Notes: generated by a model not told the origin, from the sequence alone. 64,000 nucleotides of DNA from Labrenzia sp. 011 (GCF_003075075.1 NZ_QCYM01000003.1:227819-291818), one strand, 5' to 3'. Numbered from the stretch's first letter, positions 1 to 8,686 are shown. Made by a program: numbers and translations.

Positions 1-531
1 GCGGCAGAGCGCGGCCATGTCCTTGTCGCGGCGGTCCTTGTCGTCGGTGCGAAACGGACCGAGCCGACGACGTCTTGCGAAAATGAACGCGGCGCTCAGA
101 TCGTCCTGGCCATCATTGTTCAGGACAGTCCGGATGATGTCCCGGTCGACTCCCTTGGCGCTCAGTTTCGCCTCGATCTTGCGCCGCGATCCGCCGCGGC
201 GTCTCAGGCCGGCGGTCTTCGTTTCCGCGTAAGCCAGATCGTTCACCAGACCGCTTTGGCAGCATTTTTCCACAACGGCATCGATCAGAGCCGAAAATTC
301 GCCCGGATCCCGCTCGTGCGCCATGCAGGCCTTCAGGACCTTGCGCTCCAACACCTTGCGCAGGTTGGCCGCCGACGAGGCATAGCGCTCCAGGTAATGA
401 ACGGCCGATCTTGTCAGCCTGTCTTCGGTCGGGATCTTGTAGCGGGGTTTGTCCGGCAAGAGCCTGTTCGCCTCAGGCTTCAGATGCCGATGCTGCGGAG
501 GATTCCGGGACAACGATGCGCATGCCGTCAT
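1..531 (-). CDS. recX: Regulatory protein RecX (3' end cut by window edge)
   Basis: RecX-family protein that modulates RecA filaments during recombination and the SOS response. The frame is open from an ATG at 531 to base 1 (177 residues seen), so the C-terminus lies outside the window. Recognition rests on the helical RecX repeat pattern: HYLERYASSAANLRKVL near the start, then LVNDLAYAETKTAGLRRRGG with many basic residues, then a second repeat ending ARRRRLGPF. The chosen ATG lies inside the upstream metallo-hydrolase gene and overlaps it by 59 bases; a start nearer 470 is possible. It is the last visible gene of the minus-strand block. The family call is confident; the start is not. Confidence 0.8.
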   Translation of the reverse strand, partial: MTACASLSRNPPQHRHLKPEANRLLPDKPRYKIPTEDRLTRSAVHYLERYASSAANLRKVLERKVLKACMAHERDPGEFSALIDAVVEKCCQSGLVNDLAYAETKTAGLRRRGGSRRKIEAKLSAKGVDRDIIRTVLNNDGQDDLSAAFIFARRRRLGPFRTDDKDRRDKDMAALCR

Positions 532-1300
532 GGGCAGGTTCGATGTTTTCCGGCAACTCCCGACAAAGGGTTCCGTAGTCAAGGTCGTTGTGAAGATTGG
601 TCAGGACGGCCTTTCGGGGGGCCAGTCTTGAAGACCACTCAAGGGCGTCCTCAAGGCAGAAATGGCTGGGATGTGGCCGCCGGCGCAGGCAGTCGAGGAT
701 CAGAACATCAAGTCTTTTCAATGCCTTGACACTCGCAACCGGAATATCCGATGCATCGGGAATATAGGCGGCACTGCCGACCCGGAAGCCGAGGGCGTCG
801 ATGTCGCCATGGGTGACGGCAACGGGCTGAAAGGTCAGCGCACCGCCTGCGCCATGAATGACAAAGGGGGTGCCGGGTTCGATGAGATGATGGTCGAGGG
901 TCGGCGGATAATTCGACCCTTGCGGCGTTCTGAAACAATATGTGAAAGCCTGATAGGCGCGCTCATAGGTCGACGCGTCCATGTAGACAGGCATTTTCCT
1001 TCCACTGCGAACCATGAAGGCGCGCAGATCGTCTATGCCGTGCAGATGATCGGCATGTTCATGCGTATAGAGAACTGCATCCAGATGCCCGACCTGCGCT
1101 TCAAGCAGCTGCTCGCGAATGTCCGGACCGGAGTCTATCAACACGGTTGTACACCCGTTTTCCCCATGCTTTTCCACAAGAAGCGCACAGCGGGAGCGCC
1201 TGTTCTTCGGCTCTGCGGGATCGCAATCGCCCCAGTCGTTGCCGATGCGCGGCACCCCGCCGGAGGATCCGCAGCCCAGGATCGTCAGAACAAGGCTCAT
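473..1300 (-). CDS. MBL-fold metallo-hydrolase (PhnP-like)
   Basis: 275-residue metallo-beta-lactamase-fold hydrolase of the PhnP / 1,2-cyclic phosphodiesterase-like group. The metal-binding signature THEHADHLHGIDDLR is at about residues 80-94, and the N-terminus LTILGCGSSGGVPRIG is typical of this group. Further histidines (DHHLIEPG, VTHGDIDALGF) can supply the remaining zinc ligands. The ATG overlaps the tatD stop by 4 bases (ATGA), so the two genes are translationally coupled. The pair tatD plus MBL hydrolase next to holB and tmk is common in alphaproteobacteria. The substrate is not shown by the sequence; a phosphodiester is inferred from the family. Confidence 0.85.
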   Translation of the reverse strand: MSLVLTILGCGSSGGVPRIGNDWGDCDPAEPKNRRSRCALLVEKHGENGCTTVLIDSGPDIREQLLEAQVGHLDAVLYTHEHADHLHGIDDLRAFMVRSGRKMPVYMDASTYERAYQAFTYCFRTPQGSNYPPTLDHHLIEPGTPFVIHGAGGALTFQPVAVTHGDIDALGFRVGSAAYIPDASDIPVASVKALKRLDVLILDCLRRRPHPSHFCLEDALEWSSRLAPRKAVLTNLHNDLDYGTLCRELPENIEPAHDGMRIVVPESSAASASEA

Positions 1301-2103
1301 TGGTCGGAGACCTGTGGCTGGCGGGCCGATTGCGGCACCTTGCGGAACAGGCGGAAGAAATTTTCCGTCGTCTGCCGGGCAATTTCCTCCTCCGGAACGC
1401 CGCGTGTCTGCGCCAGAACGGCTGCTGTCATCGCCGTATAGGCAGGCTCGTTGCGTTTGCCGCGCCTGGGCTGAGGCGCCAGATAGGGCGCGTCGGTTTC
1501 CACCAGAAGCCTGTCGGCGGGAAGATCACGGGCTATGTCACGCAGCTCTTCGGACCTTTTGAAGGTCAGGATGCCGGAAAAGGAGACATACAGCCCCAGT
1601 TCGATACCGATCATGGCCAGGTTACGGCCGGAGGAAAAGCAGTGCAGAAGGGCGGGAAAGGCCCCCTTCCCCATTTCCTCGCGCAGGATAGCTGCCATGT
1701 CCTCGTCGGCATCGCGGGAATGGATGACGAGCGGCAGCCCGGTCTGACGGGCCGCGTCGATGTGGATGCGCAGCCCTTCGGCCTGGGCGTCTCTCGGCGC
1801 CTTGTCATAGAAATAGTCGAGACCGGCCTCGCCGATGGCCACCACCTTGGGATGGGCCGCCAGGCGGATGATCTCTTCTGCCGGTATGCCGCGTTCGGCT
1901 TCCGCGTTGTGGGGGTGGGTCCCCACGGAACAATAGACCTGCGGATATTCCTCCGCGATGGCGCGAACCTGATCGAATTTGCGGATATGCGTGCAGATTG
2001 TCACCATCAGGTCGACACCTGCCTGTCCGGCACGTTCGATCAATTCGGCGCGCTCGCCGTCGAAATCGGGAAAATCGAGATGGCAGTGGCTGTCAACGAG
2101 CAT
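1297..2103 (-). CDS. tatD: TatD family metal-dependent hydrolase
   Basis: 268-residue TIM-barrel metal hydrolase of the TatD/YcfH DNase family. The HxH metal ligands are at the N-terminus (VDSHCHLDFPDFDGE), followed by IGEAGLDYFYD (the Glu ligand), VIHSRDADEDM and the C-terminal ETDAPYLAPQPRRGKRNEP. All family landmarks are present at the expected length. Members act as 3'-5' exonucleases or deoxyribonucleases. It sits between holB and the MBL hydrolase on the same strand and overlaps the latter by 4 bases. The 139 bases between holB and tatD hold no gene. Confidence 0.93.
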   Translation of the reverse strand: MLVDSHCHLDFPDFDGERAELIERAGQAGVDLMVTICTHIRKFDQVRAIAEEYPQVYCSVGTHPHNAEAERGIPAEEIIRLAAHPKVVAIGEAGLDYFYDKAPRDAQAEGLRIHIDAARQTGLPLVIHSRDADEDMAAILREEMGKGAFPALLHCFSSGRNLAMIGIELGLYVSFSGILTFKRSEELRDIARDLPADRLLVETDAPYLAPQPRRGKRNEPAYTAMTAAVLAQTRGVPEEEIARQTTENFFRLFRKVPQSARQPQVSDQ

Positions 2104-2242
2104 GAAGGGTCCAGAAATGGTCTAGTTTACGGGGCGTTCGAGATTTGTGCATCAGCAGGTCTTGATAGCCGGAAACGGGTGAAATCCCAAGAAGCTCGGT
2201 GAAAATTTCCGTCGTGCGTTCTTTCCCTTGCCGTGGCGAAGG

Positions 2243-3304
2243 TCAGGCGGCGCGCAGCGCGAAGAAGAAGTCCAGAACCACCTGTTTCCTGTCGAGATTG
2301 AGCGCATCCGCATCGCGGATGGCCTGATTGGTCCGGTCCCACAGTTCCACAAGCGGATAGACGCTGCGCACGCCGTTTCCAAGGTCGCGCCGCATGCGCT
2401 CATGCAGCCAGATACGGATGATATGCTGGAAACTTTCCCAGTTGTCTGACTGGCCGCGCGCGGCAACGAGATCGGCAAGAGCGTGGACCGCGGCCAGATC
2501 GGGCTGTGCTCCGCTTTCGGCAAGTTTCTTCAGGTTCTTTGCAATGGCAAGCCCGTCTCCCGACAGGAGTGAGATTGCCGCGCGCAGGCTGCCGTCCGCG
2601 GTCTGCGCGATTTCGCGCAGGTCGTCGTCGGCCGGAATGCTGTCTGCCGCAAGTTCGCGCAATCCTTCGGCAATCTCGTTGCTGCCCAGAGGTGCAAGGT
2701 CCAGACGGCGGCATCTGGAGCGGATCGTCGGCAGAAGACGCCCGGGCGCATGGCTGAGAACCAGAAACAGGCAGCGTTCCGGCGGTTCCTCAAGGATTTT
2801 CAGCAGTGCGTTTGCCGAACTGATGTTCAGGTCATCGGCCGCGTCGACAATACAGATGCGCCAGGCCTTGGCGGAGGCGGTGGTCCCGAAAAAGGAGACC
2901 GTGCGCCGGATTTCGTCGACGGGCAGATCGGACTTGAACCGCTTGGACTTGTCGTCCCAGGGGCGGCGCAGATGCAGGATGTTGGGGTGCCCTCCTGCCG
3001 CCAGTTGACGGGCGACCGGATGATCCTCGGGAACCGACAGGTCCCGTGCTGCGGCCACGTCCGCTCCAAACCGGTCTGGATGGGAAATGACAAAGCGCGC
3101 GAAGCGGAAGGCAAGCGTCGCCTTGCCGATGCCCTTTGGGCCGCCGAGTATCCATGCATGGTGAAGCCGCACCGAGCGATAGGCATCCAGCAGGGCCTGT
3201 TCGGTGGCTTCGTGCCCGATCAGCCGGGTTCTTTCGTGGGGCGGAGGAAAGCCGGGCAGGACGTCGACTTCGGGACGGACTGAGGTGTCTTGTCCGCGCG
3301 CCAT
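2243..3304 (-). CDS. holB: DNA polymerase III subunit delta'
   Basis: 353-residue clamp-loader delta' subunit. It has an AAA+ fold with a P-loop-like GGPKGIGKAT at residues 54-63, the pattern ANALLKILEEPPERCLFL and the IRSRCRRLDL (SRC) segment typical of clamp-loader proteins. The C-terminal domain contacts the other subunits of the gamma/tau complex. Its ATG overlaps the tmk stop by one base (TGATG), a common tmk-holB arrangement, so the two are co-translated. The product acts in chromosome replication in the cytoplasm. Confidence 0.95.
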   Translation of the reverse strand: MARGQDTSVRPEVDVLPGFPPPHERTRLIGHEATEQALLDAYRSVRLHHAWILGGPKGIGKATLAFRFARFVISHPDRFGADVAAARDLSVPEDHPVARQLAAGGHPNILHLRRPWDDKSKRFKSDLPVDEIRRTVSFFGTTASAKAWRICIVDAADDLNISSANALLKILEEPPERCLFLVLSHAPGRLLPTIRSRCRRLDLAPLGSNEIAEGLRELAADSIPADDDLREIAQTADGSLRAAISLLSGDGLAIAKNLKKLAESGAQPDLAAVHALADLVAARGQSDNWESFQHIIRIWLHERMRRDLGNGVRSVYPLVELWDRTNQAIRDADALNLDRKQVVLDFFFALRAA

Positions 3305-4038
3305 CAGACGGCTCCCTCGTGCGCGGCGGTCGCCGTGCCCGCAGGCGTCAGGTCATCGGAGAAGCGTTCGCTCACGGCCTTGCGAATGGCCGTGGCCACA
3401 TATTCCGGATCCTTCGTGCCATCCACGACAGCGAAGCGGTAGGCCTCTTCACGGGCAAGGTCGATGAACAGTTTCCTGCGGCGTTCGTGGACGGTCAGCG
3501 CTTCGTCCTCGAAACGGTCCGGTCCACCGCTGTCGTCGCTTTGCGAGCGCCGTGCCACTCTCTGCAGTCCGACCTTTGCCGGAACGTCGATGAGGATGGT
3601 CAGATCCGGCCGGACGCCTGCGACGGCAGCCGTTTCCAGCAATTTCAGATAATCCGTATCCACTCCCGCCTCGCCTTGATAGACGCGGGTGGAATCCGTG
3701 TAGCGGTCGCAGAGTACCCAGTCGCCACGCGCAAGAGCGGGCTTGATGGTGTGATCCACATGGTCGGCCCGGGCCGCGGCAAAGAGCATGGCCTCGCCTC
3801 GGGGGCCGAGATCCCTTGCCTCGCCAGACAGCAGAAGTGCCCGGATCTTTTCGGCGCCCGGCGAACCGCCGGGTTCCCTGGTCACCAGAACCGAATTGCC
3901 GAGGCTTTCCAGAAACACTTTCAGGCGAGCGATCTGGGTCGTCTTTCCGGCCCCCTCACCGCCTTCAAAAGTTATGAAATGTCCAGGCACCCTGTTCTTC
4001 GCTCCATAGGCTGTTCGGCATTGGTCCGGCTGACTCAT
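3304..4038 (-). CDS. tmk: Thymidylate kinase
   Basis: 244-residue dTMP kinase making dTDP for DNA synthesis. The P-loop GGEGAGKTT is at residues 26-34, with REPGGSPGAEKIR (substrate loop) and the DRYTDSTRVYQG signature further on. The annotated ATG gives about 17 extra residues before the conserved core; a GTG at 3990 starting VPGHFITFEGG would give a 228-residue protein closer to the family length and is a credible alternative. The stop overlaps the holB ATG. It lies directly downstream of the carboxypeptidase gene on the same strand. Confidence 0.95.
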   Translation of the reverse strand: MSQPDQCRTAYGAKNRVPGHFITFEGGEGAGKTTQIARLKVFLESLGNSVLVTREPGGSPGAEKIRALLLSGEARDLGPRGEAMLFAAARADHVDHTIKPALARGDWVLCDRYTDSTRVYQGEAGVDTDYLKLLETAAVAGVRPDLTILIDVPAKVGLQRVARRSQSDDSGGPDRFEDEALTVHERRRKLFIDLAREEAYRFAVVDGTKDPEYVATAIRKAVSERFSDDLTPAGTATAAHEGAV

Positions 4039-4065
4039 ATCAGGTCTTCGGGCGGATGTTGATAT

Positions 4066-5283
4066 CTATCCGATCCATCCGAAGAGCAGTTCCTGCAAGC
4101 CGTCCACGGCGCGACTGAACAGGGTGCCCTCGGCAACAGCTTCTCCCGTCACCAGCGGCGCCCTGTAGACGATGCCGTCCTTACCGATGACATGCAGTTC
4201 GCCGGCCGGTACGTCCTTCGCCAGCGGTGCGAGGAGCGGTCCTTCGTAGACGACACGAATGCGGTAATCCAGCGTTCCGCCGCGGGCGAGGAGAACGTCA
4301 ATGTCCTTCCGGGAAACGAGTGGCACCGTGCTTTTCGTTCCGCCGAAGATCCTGCCGTCGGCGACCACGTCACCGGCGGAAAAGAGGGTCTGGACGGTGA
4401 AATATTCCCAGGCGCCCTCGATGACCTCCTGCAGGGTCTGCAGCCGGTGCTTGTCCGAGGTCAGCCCGGCGACGGCGGCGATCACCCGCCGGCCATCCCG
4501 TTCCACCGAGCCGAGACCTGAGAAACCGTCGGTCGGATCGGAGCCGCCGCCGAGACCGTCGAGATTGCGGATTTCACCAAGAAGCGGATTCTTGTTGCGC
4601 TGGAAAATCTTGTTCCAGGTGAATTCCGGCAGGGCAAAAAGCGGATAACGATCCGGATGGGTTTCCAGAATGTATTCCGCGAGGCGGGCCTGGTCTCGGA
4701 CGGTTGTGCGCGAGGGCTTGTCCTCATAGCCGGTGGAATTGGCAAAACGACTGTTGGCCATGCCGATGGACCGTGCCAGCTTCGTCATTCTTTCGGCAAA
4801 GGCGTCCTCGGAACCGTCGAGACATTCGGCCAGGACGATGGCGGCGTCATTGGCGTTGTGGACCAGCAAACCCCTGAGAAGATCCTCCACGGCAATTTCC
4901 GACTTGATCGCCGCGAACATGGTGGAGCGGCGCGAAGGCGCGCCGCCGGTGCGCCAGGCGTGTTCACTTACCCTGCAGAGCTGGTCCGGCTTCAGGTCCC
5001 CGTCCTTCAAGGCCTTGAATACGGTCGCGGCGGTCATGACCTTGACGAGGGATCCGGGGGCGAAGGGCTCGTCCGGGGCCTTTGCGTAGAGAATCGTTCC
5101 GGAGGCGGGCTCGTAGAGAAAGGCTTTCGGCGCCTTGGTTGCAATGGCCTCCGCCGCATGTACGGGAAGAGACTGAGCTGCGGAAATTACCGTGAACCCG
5201 GCAATAGCCAAGCTCCGGAAAAGTGACCCGAGAGACAGGCGCCGAGCTTTTTTGACAAGGGATCCGGATCCTGCTGACTGCAT
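4066..5283 (-). CDS. D-alanyl-D-alanine carboxypeptidase family protein (DacF/PBP5-like, atypical)
   Basis: Periplasmic penicillin-binding-protein-type carboxypeptidase that would trim the peptidoglycan stem peptide. I use the ATG at 5283 (405 residues), which begins a signal peptide ending SLPVHA/AEA; a longer TTG-started frame reaches 5346. The nucleophile motif SLVK is at residues 78-81 and the second motif appears as HNAND. The third motif, normally KTG, is not visible: where homologues read GLKTG this protein reads GLGGGSDPT. The C-terminal PBP5 domain is present. The missing KTG means activity is uncertain; it could be a structural or reduced-activity paralogue. It lies just upstream of tmk. 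Confidence 0.85.
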   Translation of the reverse strand: MQSAGSGSLVKKARRLSLGSLFRSLAIAGFTVISAAQSLPVHAAEAIATKAPKAFLYEPASGTILYAKAPDEPFAPGSLVKVMTAATVFKALKDGDLKPDQLCRVSEHAWRTGGAPSRRSTMFAAIKSEIAVEDLLRGLLVHNANDAAIVLAECLDGSEDAFAERMTKLARSIGMANSRFANSTGYEDKPSRTTVRDQARLAEYILETHPDRYPLFALPEFTWNKIFQRNKNPLLGEIRNLDGLGGGSDPTDGFSGLGSVERDGRRVIAAVAGLTSDKHRLQTLQEVIEGAWEYFTVQTLFSAGDVVADGRIFGGTKSTVPLVSRKDIDVLLARGGTLDYRIRVVYEGPLLAPLAKDVPAGELHVIGKDGIVYRAPLVTGEAVAEGTLFSRAVDGLQELLFGWIG

Positions 5284-5392
5284 CTGAGTTCTTCTACCCG
5301 TTGACAGTTCATCCAGAGTCAAGGCTGCCTGCCCCGAGTTCCGCAAATCCTTCTGGCCCTATAGAAGGCGGGCAGACCCGGAAATTGTGCCT

Positions 5393-6475
5393 TTACTGCG
5401 TTGAAGCCCTGGCTGCGAGCTGGCGCATCGACAAGCCGGACGCAGTGTCGGCAAACAGCAGTGCATGGGCATCGGAAATGCGCTTGTTCGCGGAAAAGGA
5501 GGAAATGGCGCTTCCGTCGACGAGGCCGGCAGGCGTGCCGGGAGCCGGAACGCGCAGGACGCCGAGCGTTCCTTCCGCAGGAGCCGGTTCTGCCGTGTAG
5601 GCGGTTCCGAGCGGCTCAAACCGGTTGTTCGATGCCACCTTGATGGTCGGGCTGCCGGCTTCGAAGGCGATTGCCGGATCGAAGGCAACGGTCATGCCCG
5701 CCGGCTTTTGCGCCTGATAGGCCGTGACGGAGGACGGGGTGGCAAGATAGGGACGGGTTGCGGGTGCCGGGACGCTGCCGAAGACGACCTGAGGAGCGGC
5801 CTGGATGGCTTGCGGCTCGGCCTGGGCGAGCATGGTGCCCGGACGCGACGTTCCCGGTTCGACAGCTCCCGGTCCGCGATAGGAAGCCAACAGGAAGGAT
5901 TCGTCCTGACCGTGCAGCGGTGCCTTGCCGACATATTCGACCTTAACCTTGCCGACACCGGCCGTCTTGGTGCCGAGCATCGTGGCAGCACGTTCGGAAA
6001 GATCGATGACGCGGTTGCCGTGGAACGGACCGCGGTCGTTGACGCGCACGACCATGGAGCGGCCGTTTTCAAGATTGGTCACGCGGGCATAGGACGGAAG
6101 CGGCATCGTCGTATGTGCTGCGGTGATGGCGTTGCGGTCGAAAACCTCGCCATTGGCAGTCTTGCGGCCGTGGAATGTCGGTCCGTACCAGGAGGCGAGC
6201 CCGGTTTTCTTGTAGTTTGGATCGGTCTTGGGATAGTACCACTTGCCGGCAATCTTGTATTTCTTGCCCACGACATAACGTCCGCCGCCCTTGGGAACGG
6301 GCTTGCCGGCGGCAACCACTTTAGGGCTGCCCTTGACGCCATATTTCTTCGGGCTGAACTTGGCTTTTTCCTGGGGTGCGCTGGCGCAGGCGGCAACCGC
6401 CGACACGGCCGCGATGACAATCAGACTGGTGCGAATCTGTTTCCAGAGGCCGCCGTCGTTCCGGAAATTTCGCAC
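5393..6475 (-). CDS. rlpA: RlpA-like lipoprotein with double-psi beta-barrel
   Basis: Septal-ring RlpA family lipoprotein, a cell-wall-associated protein and in some bacteria a lytic transglycosylase acting on denuded glycan. I chose a GTG start at 6475 (360 residues) because AGGGGA lies 6 bases upstream and it puts a lipoprotein signal (AVSAVAAC) near the N-terminus; an ATG at 6544 gives 23 more residues. The DPBB domain shows GLASWYGPTFHGRKTANGE, then VRVNDRGPF and VIDLSERAA. The long tail is low-complexity, rich in Ala and Pro. No C-terminal SPOR domain is recognisable, which is unusual for RlpA. It lies upstream of the carboxypeptidase on the same strand. Confidence 0.88.
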   Translation of the reverse strand: MRNFRNDGGLWKQIRTSLIVIAAVSAVAACASAPQEKAKFSPKKYGVKGSPKVVAAGKPVPKGGGRYVVGKKYKIAGKWYYPKTDPNYKKTGLASWYGPTFHGRKTANGEVFDRNAITAAHTTMPLPSYARVTNLENGRSMVVRVNDRGPFHGNRVIDLSERAATMLGTKTAGVGKVKVEYVGKAPLHGQDESFLLASYRGPGAVEPGTSRPGTMLAQAEPQAIQAAPQVVFGSVPAPATRPYLATPSSVTAYQAQKPAGMTVAFDPAIAFEAGSPTIKVASNNRFEPLGTAYTAEPAPAEGTLGVLRVPAPGTPAGLVDGSAISSFSANKRISDAHALLFADTASGLSMRQLAARASTQ

Positions 6476-7289
6476 TGCTTCCCCTGAAGATGTTGCCGCC
6501 ACCTGGCCCTTTGCCAGCCGTGACTGCCCGCCTATCCCATGCATCCTGCCGTCCTACTCACTTACGCGCTGGCAGCCCCGCGGCTAACGCGATACATCCC
6601 CGGGCGCGGTTCGGTCCGCGTCGGTTTACAGGCGTTCTTCAGATCTTTCGATCAGTCCCCGCAAGACACACTGCCCCCGCTGTGAATCCCGCACGCTGCC
6701 CTGTTAAACAGCAAGTTTATTACTTCAAAGTGAATCGGCCGTCGAGGCCGCAACCCGGCTTCTTTGCGACAACTCCCAGCTTTGTGCTGCATTTGACGTA
6801 TCCAGCCGCTAAAAATTTCATCTAAATATCTGAAATCCGGAAAGATTCGGGCCGCGCGGCCAGTTTGTCGCGCCTGTTGCGCCCAGGGCACAGTGGATCG
6901 AAAATCGGCAATGAGTCCGGATGTGACCTACATCACATCCGCTACCGAACCGTTCCGCATAGGTTGACCCTGTTGCTGATGACTGCCCAGTCACAGCATT
7001 GCTGGATCCCACCTCCAGCATTTGGCCGCCGGTTCAAAACCCTGCCCACGACACCGGACCGGCGGCCCCTGCCCTTTGGTTTTGTTCCGGTCCCGCCGCG
7101 CACGCCCTGCCCCTGATTGCGCCCCGGACCGGAACAAACCGGAGGTGCGGCCATGGTCCACCGGCACCGTCCTTCCACACGATTTCCGTCCTCCGTGCCG
7201 TGACGGTTGATGCGCGCTCTTGACTTTCGTTTGAAGACGAAGGAAACGGTGACCCTGCAGCAGGCATTCAGCAGAATGCGGTTGCCTGC
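6476..7289. other. Long non-coding gap upstream of tRNA-Ser
   Basis: About 800 bases between the rlpA-like start and tRNA-Ser. The short frames here show no recognisable protein and no convincing ribosome binding site. It should contain the promoters of rlpA (leftward) and tRNA-Ser (rightward). Its main structure is an inverted repeat at 7078-7140, reported separately. Confidence 0.5.
7078..7140. repeat. Imperfect inverted repeat upstream of tRNA-Ser
   Basis: Left arm 7078-7093 (GGTTTTGTTCCGGTCC) and right arm 7126-7140 (GGACCGGAACAAACC) are complementary over 15 bp with one bulged T, and enclose 32 bases. No T-run follows, so a terminator is not supported. The role is unknown; it could be a structured RNA or a remnant of mobile DNA. 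Confidence 0.55.
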
Positions 7290-7379
7290 GGTGAGGTGGC
7301 CGAGTGGTTTAAGGCAGCGGTCTTGAAAACCGCCGTGCGTGAGAGCGTACCGTGGGTTCGAATCCCACCCTCACCGCCA
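7290..7379 (+). tRNA. tRNA-Ser (anticodon TGA)
   Basis: 90-base class II tRNA with encoded CCA end. The 7-bp acceptor stem GGTGAGG/CCTCACC pairs perfectly. The anticodon stem GCGGT/ACCGC holds the loop CTTGAAA with anticodon TGA at 7324-7326. A long variable arm and a T-arm GTGGG-TTCGAAT-CCCAC follow. It decodes UCA. Its 3' end abuts, and on the opposite strand overlaps, a serine-recombinase reading frame, so it appears to be an integration site. Confidence 0.97.
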
Positions 7380-8256
7380 TTTCTTTTTCATCGTCATTCA
7401 AAGCGGTTAACACCTTGAACGGGCTGGTGGTTTTCGCGGTTCGAAAACCCTGATTCCGGACATATGGCAATGGGGCTGCGAAGACCAGTTTTAAGAGGGG
7501 CTTGCGATGTTCCGGGCGTGGTGAAGCCCATATATTCCAAGGGTTTGCTTGGAATGTCATAGCGGTTCGAAAACTTTTATCGAAGTCCTGATTAAGATCG
7601 GGCTTCTTGGCCAGGTTTTCGGAGATAAGCGCTTTTTCCGCTTCCAGCTTCTCCAGCTTGGTGTCATAGGCTTGAATGGCTGAGGGGCTGGTGGTTTCAA
7701 TGAGGCGGTCTGTCAGCTTGCCCACTGTCGCGTTGATGCCCGTCAGGGCCTTCTTCTGCTCTTTCCACTTTTCTTCAAAGCTCTGATTGCGATGGTTCCA
7801 GGTGTCACGGAGCATAGCGGGGAGCATGGATATAAGTCCGGCAGACGGGCGCATTTGCCTGATCAGGGTTTCAAACTCGCGTTCAAGCACATCCTTGCGA
7901 ATGGATTTGCGGCGTTGGTCGCACTGCTTGTTTAAACACTCATGATACGGGTAATGCTTGTTACGGCCTTTGGCATGGTAGGCAGTCAGCGGCTTGTTAC
8001 AGCATGCACATGGCACAAAGCTCCTGAGCGGAAACTCCTCCGCTGCATCCGTGCGGGCTGCCACATAGGCGTTTTCATTCAAGCGAGACCGAATACGCTG
8101 GAAGTCTTCCCATGAGATCAAAGCCTCATGCTTGCCTTTCCCCCAAGGCTTGTAGTCGTAGTAGCCAGCATAGATTTTGTTGCTCAGAAAGTTCTTGATG
8201 CGCTGCGGGTGAATTTCTCCCTTTGCGTCACGGCTAAAGATCGGGTGCGGCTCTAG
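7309..8256 (-). pseudogene. Large serine recombinase, C-terminal fragment (5' end lost)
   Basis: C-terminal portion of a large serine recombinase/integrase. It contains the recombinase domain segment KNFLSNKIYAGYY, a zinc beta-ribbon (CACCNKPL then YHECLNKQC) and a coiled-coil-rich region (SFEEKWKEQKKALTGI; YDTKLEKLEAEKALI). The N-terminal catalytic serine domain is absent: the frame enters an IS5-type fragment at about 8256. The last 23 codons (MAVRVGFEPTVRSHARR and after) are the antisense of tRNA-Ser, and the stop lies inside the tRNA. This is what an integrase inserted at the tRNA 3' end would look like. It cannot be active without its catalytic domain. Confidence 0.85.
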
Positions 8257-8473
8257 GTCGTGTTGACAAAGTGGATTCACAAATCATTTGAATCCGTGAT
8301 TCAAGACTGTCTTTTAGGAGGCAGCCTCGGCACGTGGTGATTTGACAGACGCGGAATGGGAATTGATCGAAGCGTTGCTTCCGTCAGAGCGGGGCCGAAA
8401 GTCCTGTCCAGCTCAGGATAACCGCCGTTATCTGAATGGTATGCTGCATGTGCTGCGCGTTGGCTGCCCCTTC
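8257..8473 (+). mobile_element. IS5-family (IS427-like) insertion sequence remnant
   Basis: The left part of an IS5-type element. The leader starts GTCGTGTTGACAAAGTGGAT right after a CTAG (8253-8256), a target favoured by this group. It is followed by the N-terminus of its transposase, readable from 8330 as ARGDLTDAEWELIEALLPSE and RRYLNGMLHVLRVGCP. Homology stops at about 8473; downstream codons are unrelated and hit a stop at 8516. The expected ATG before ARGD is replaced by a non-start codon. The element is therefore decayed at both the start and the 3' side. It cut off the 5' end of the serine recombinase. Confidence 0.8.
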
Positions 8474-8637
8474 CCCTCCAAACAGCTCGCGCTTTCCACA
8501 ATACGAGCCTCACCTTAACTGTGGATAAAAATACGACACCAGCACGAGAAACATTTGGAAATATTTCCCATATATATCAAATACTTATATTGATTTTTGA
8601 GATTGACGGGATCTTCAAATTGGTCGATTTTTTGATC

Positions 8638-8653
8638 TGTGAATCAGATCACG
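8638..8653 (+). promoter_or_regulatory. CRP/FNR-type operator candidate
   Basis: TGTGA-ATCAGA-TCACG matches the CRP half-site pattern TGTGA-N6-TCACA with one mismatch. It also lies inside a 7-bp palindrome TGATCTG/CAGATCA. It is 34 bases upstream of the ATG of the choloylglycine-hydrolase-like gene, in AT-rich DNA, so it would regulate that gene. The regulator's identity is inferred. Confidence 0.4.
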
Positions 8654-8686
8654 CGGGTGATGTAAAAAATTTAGGAAGAGACGATA

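Noticed and set aside
7280..7400. Second att copy for the serine recombinase
   Set aside because: I looked for another copy of the tRNA-Ser 3' end to the right up to about 12 kb and saw none by eye; only a computed search could settle this.
8301..8513. Minus-strand frame overlapping the IS fragment
   Set aside because: Antisense to the readable IS5-type transposase N-terminus.
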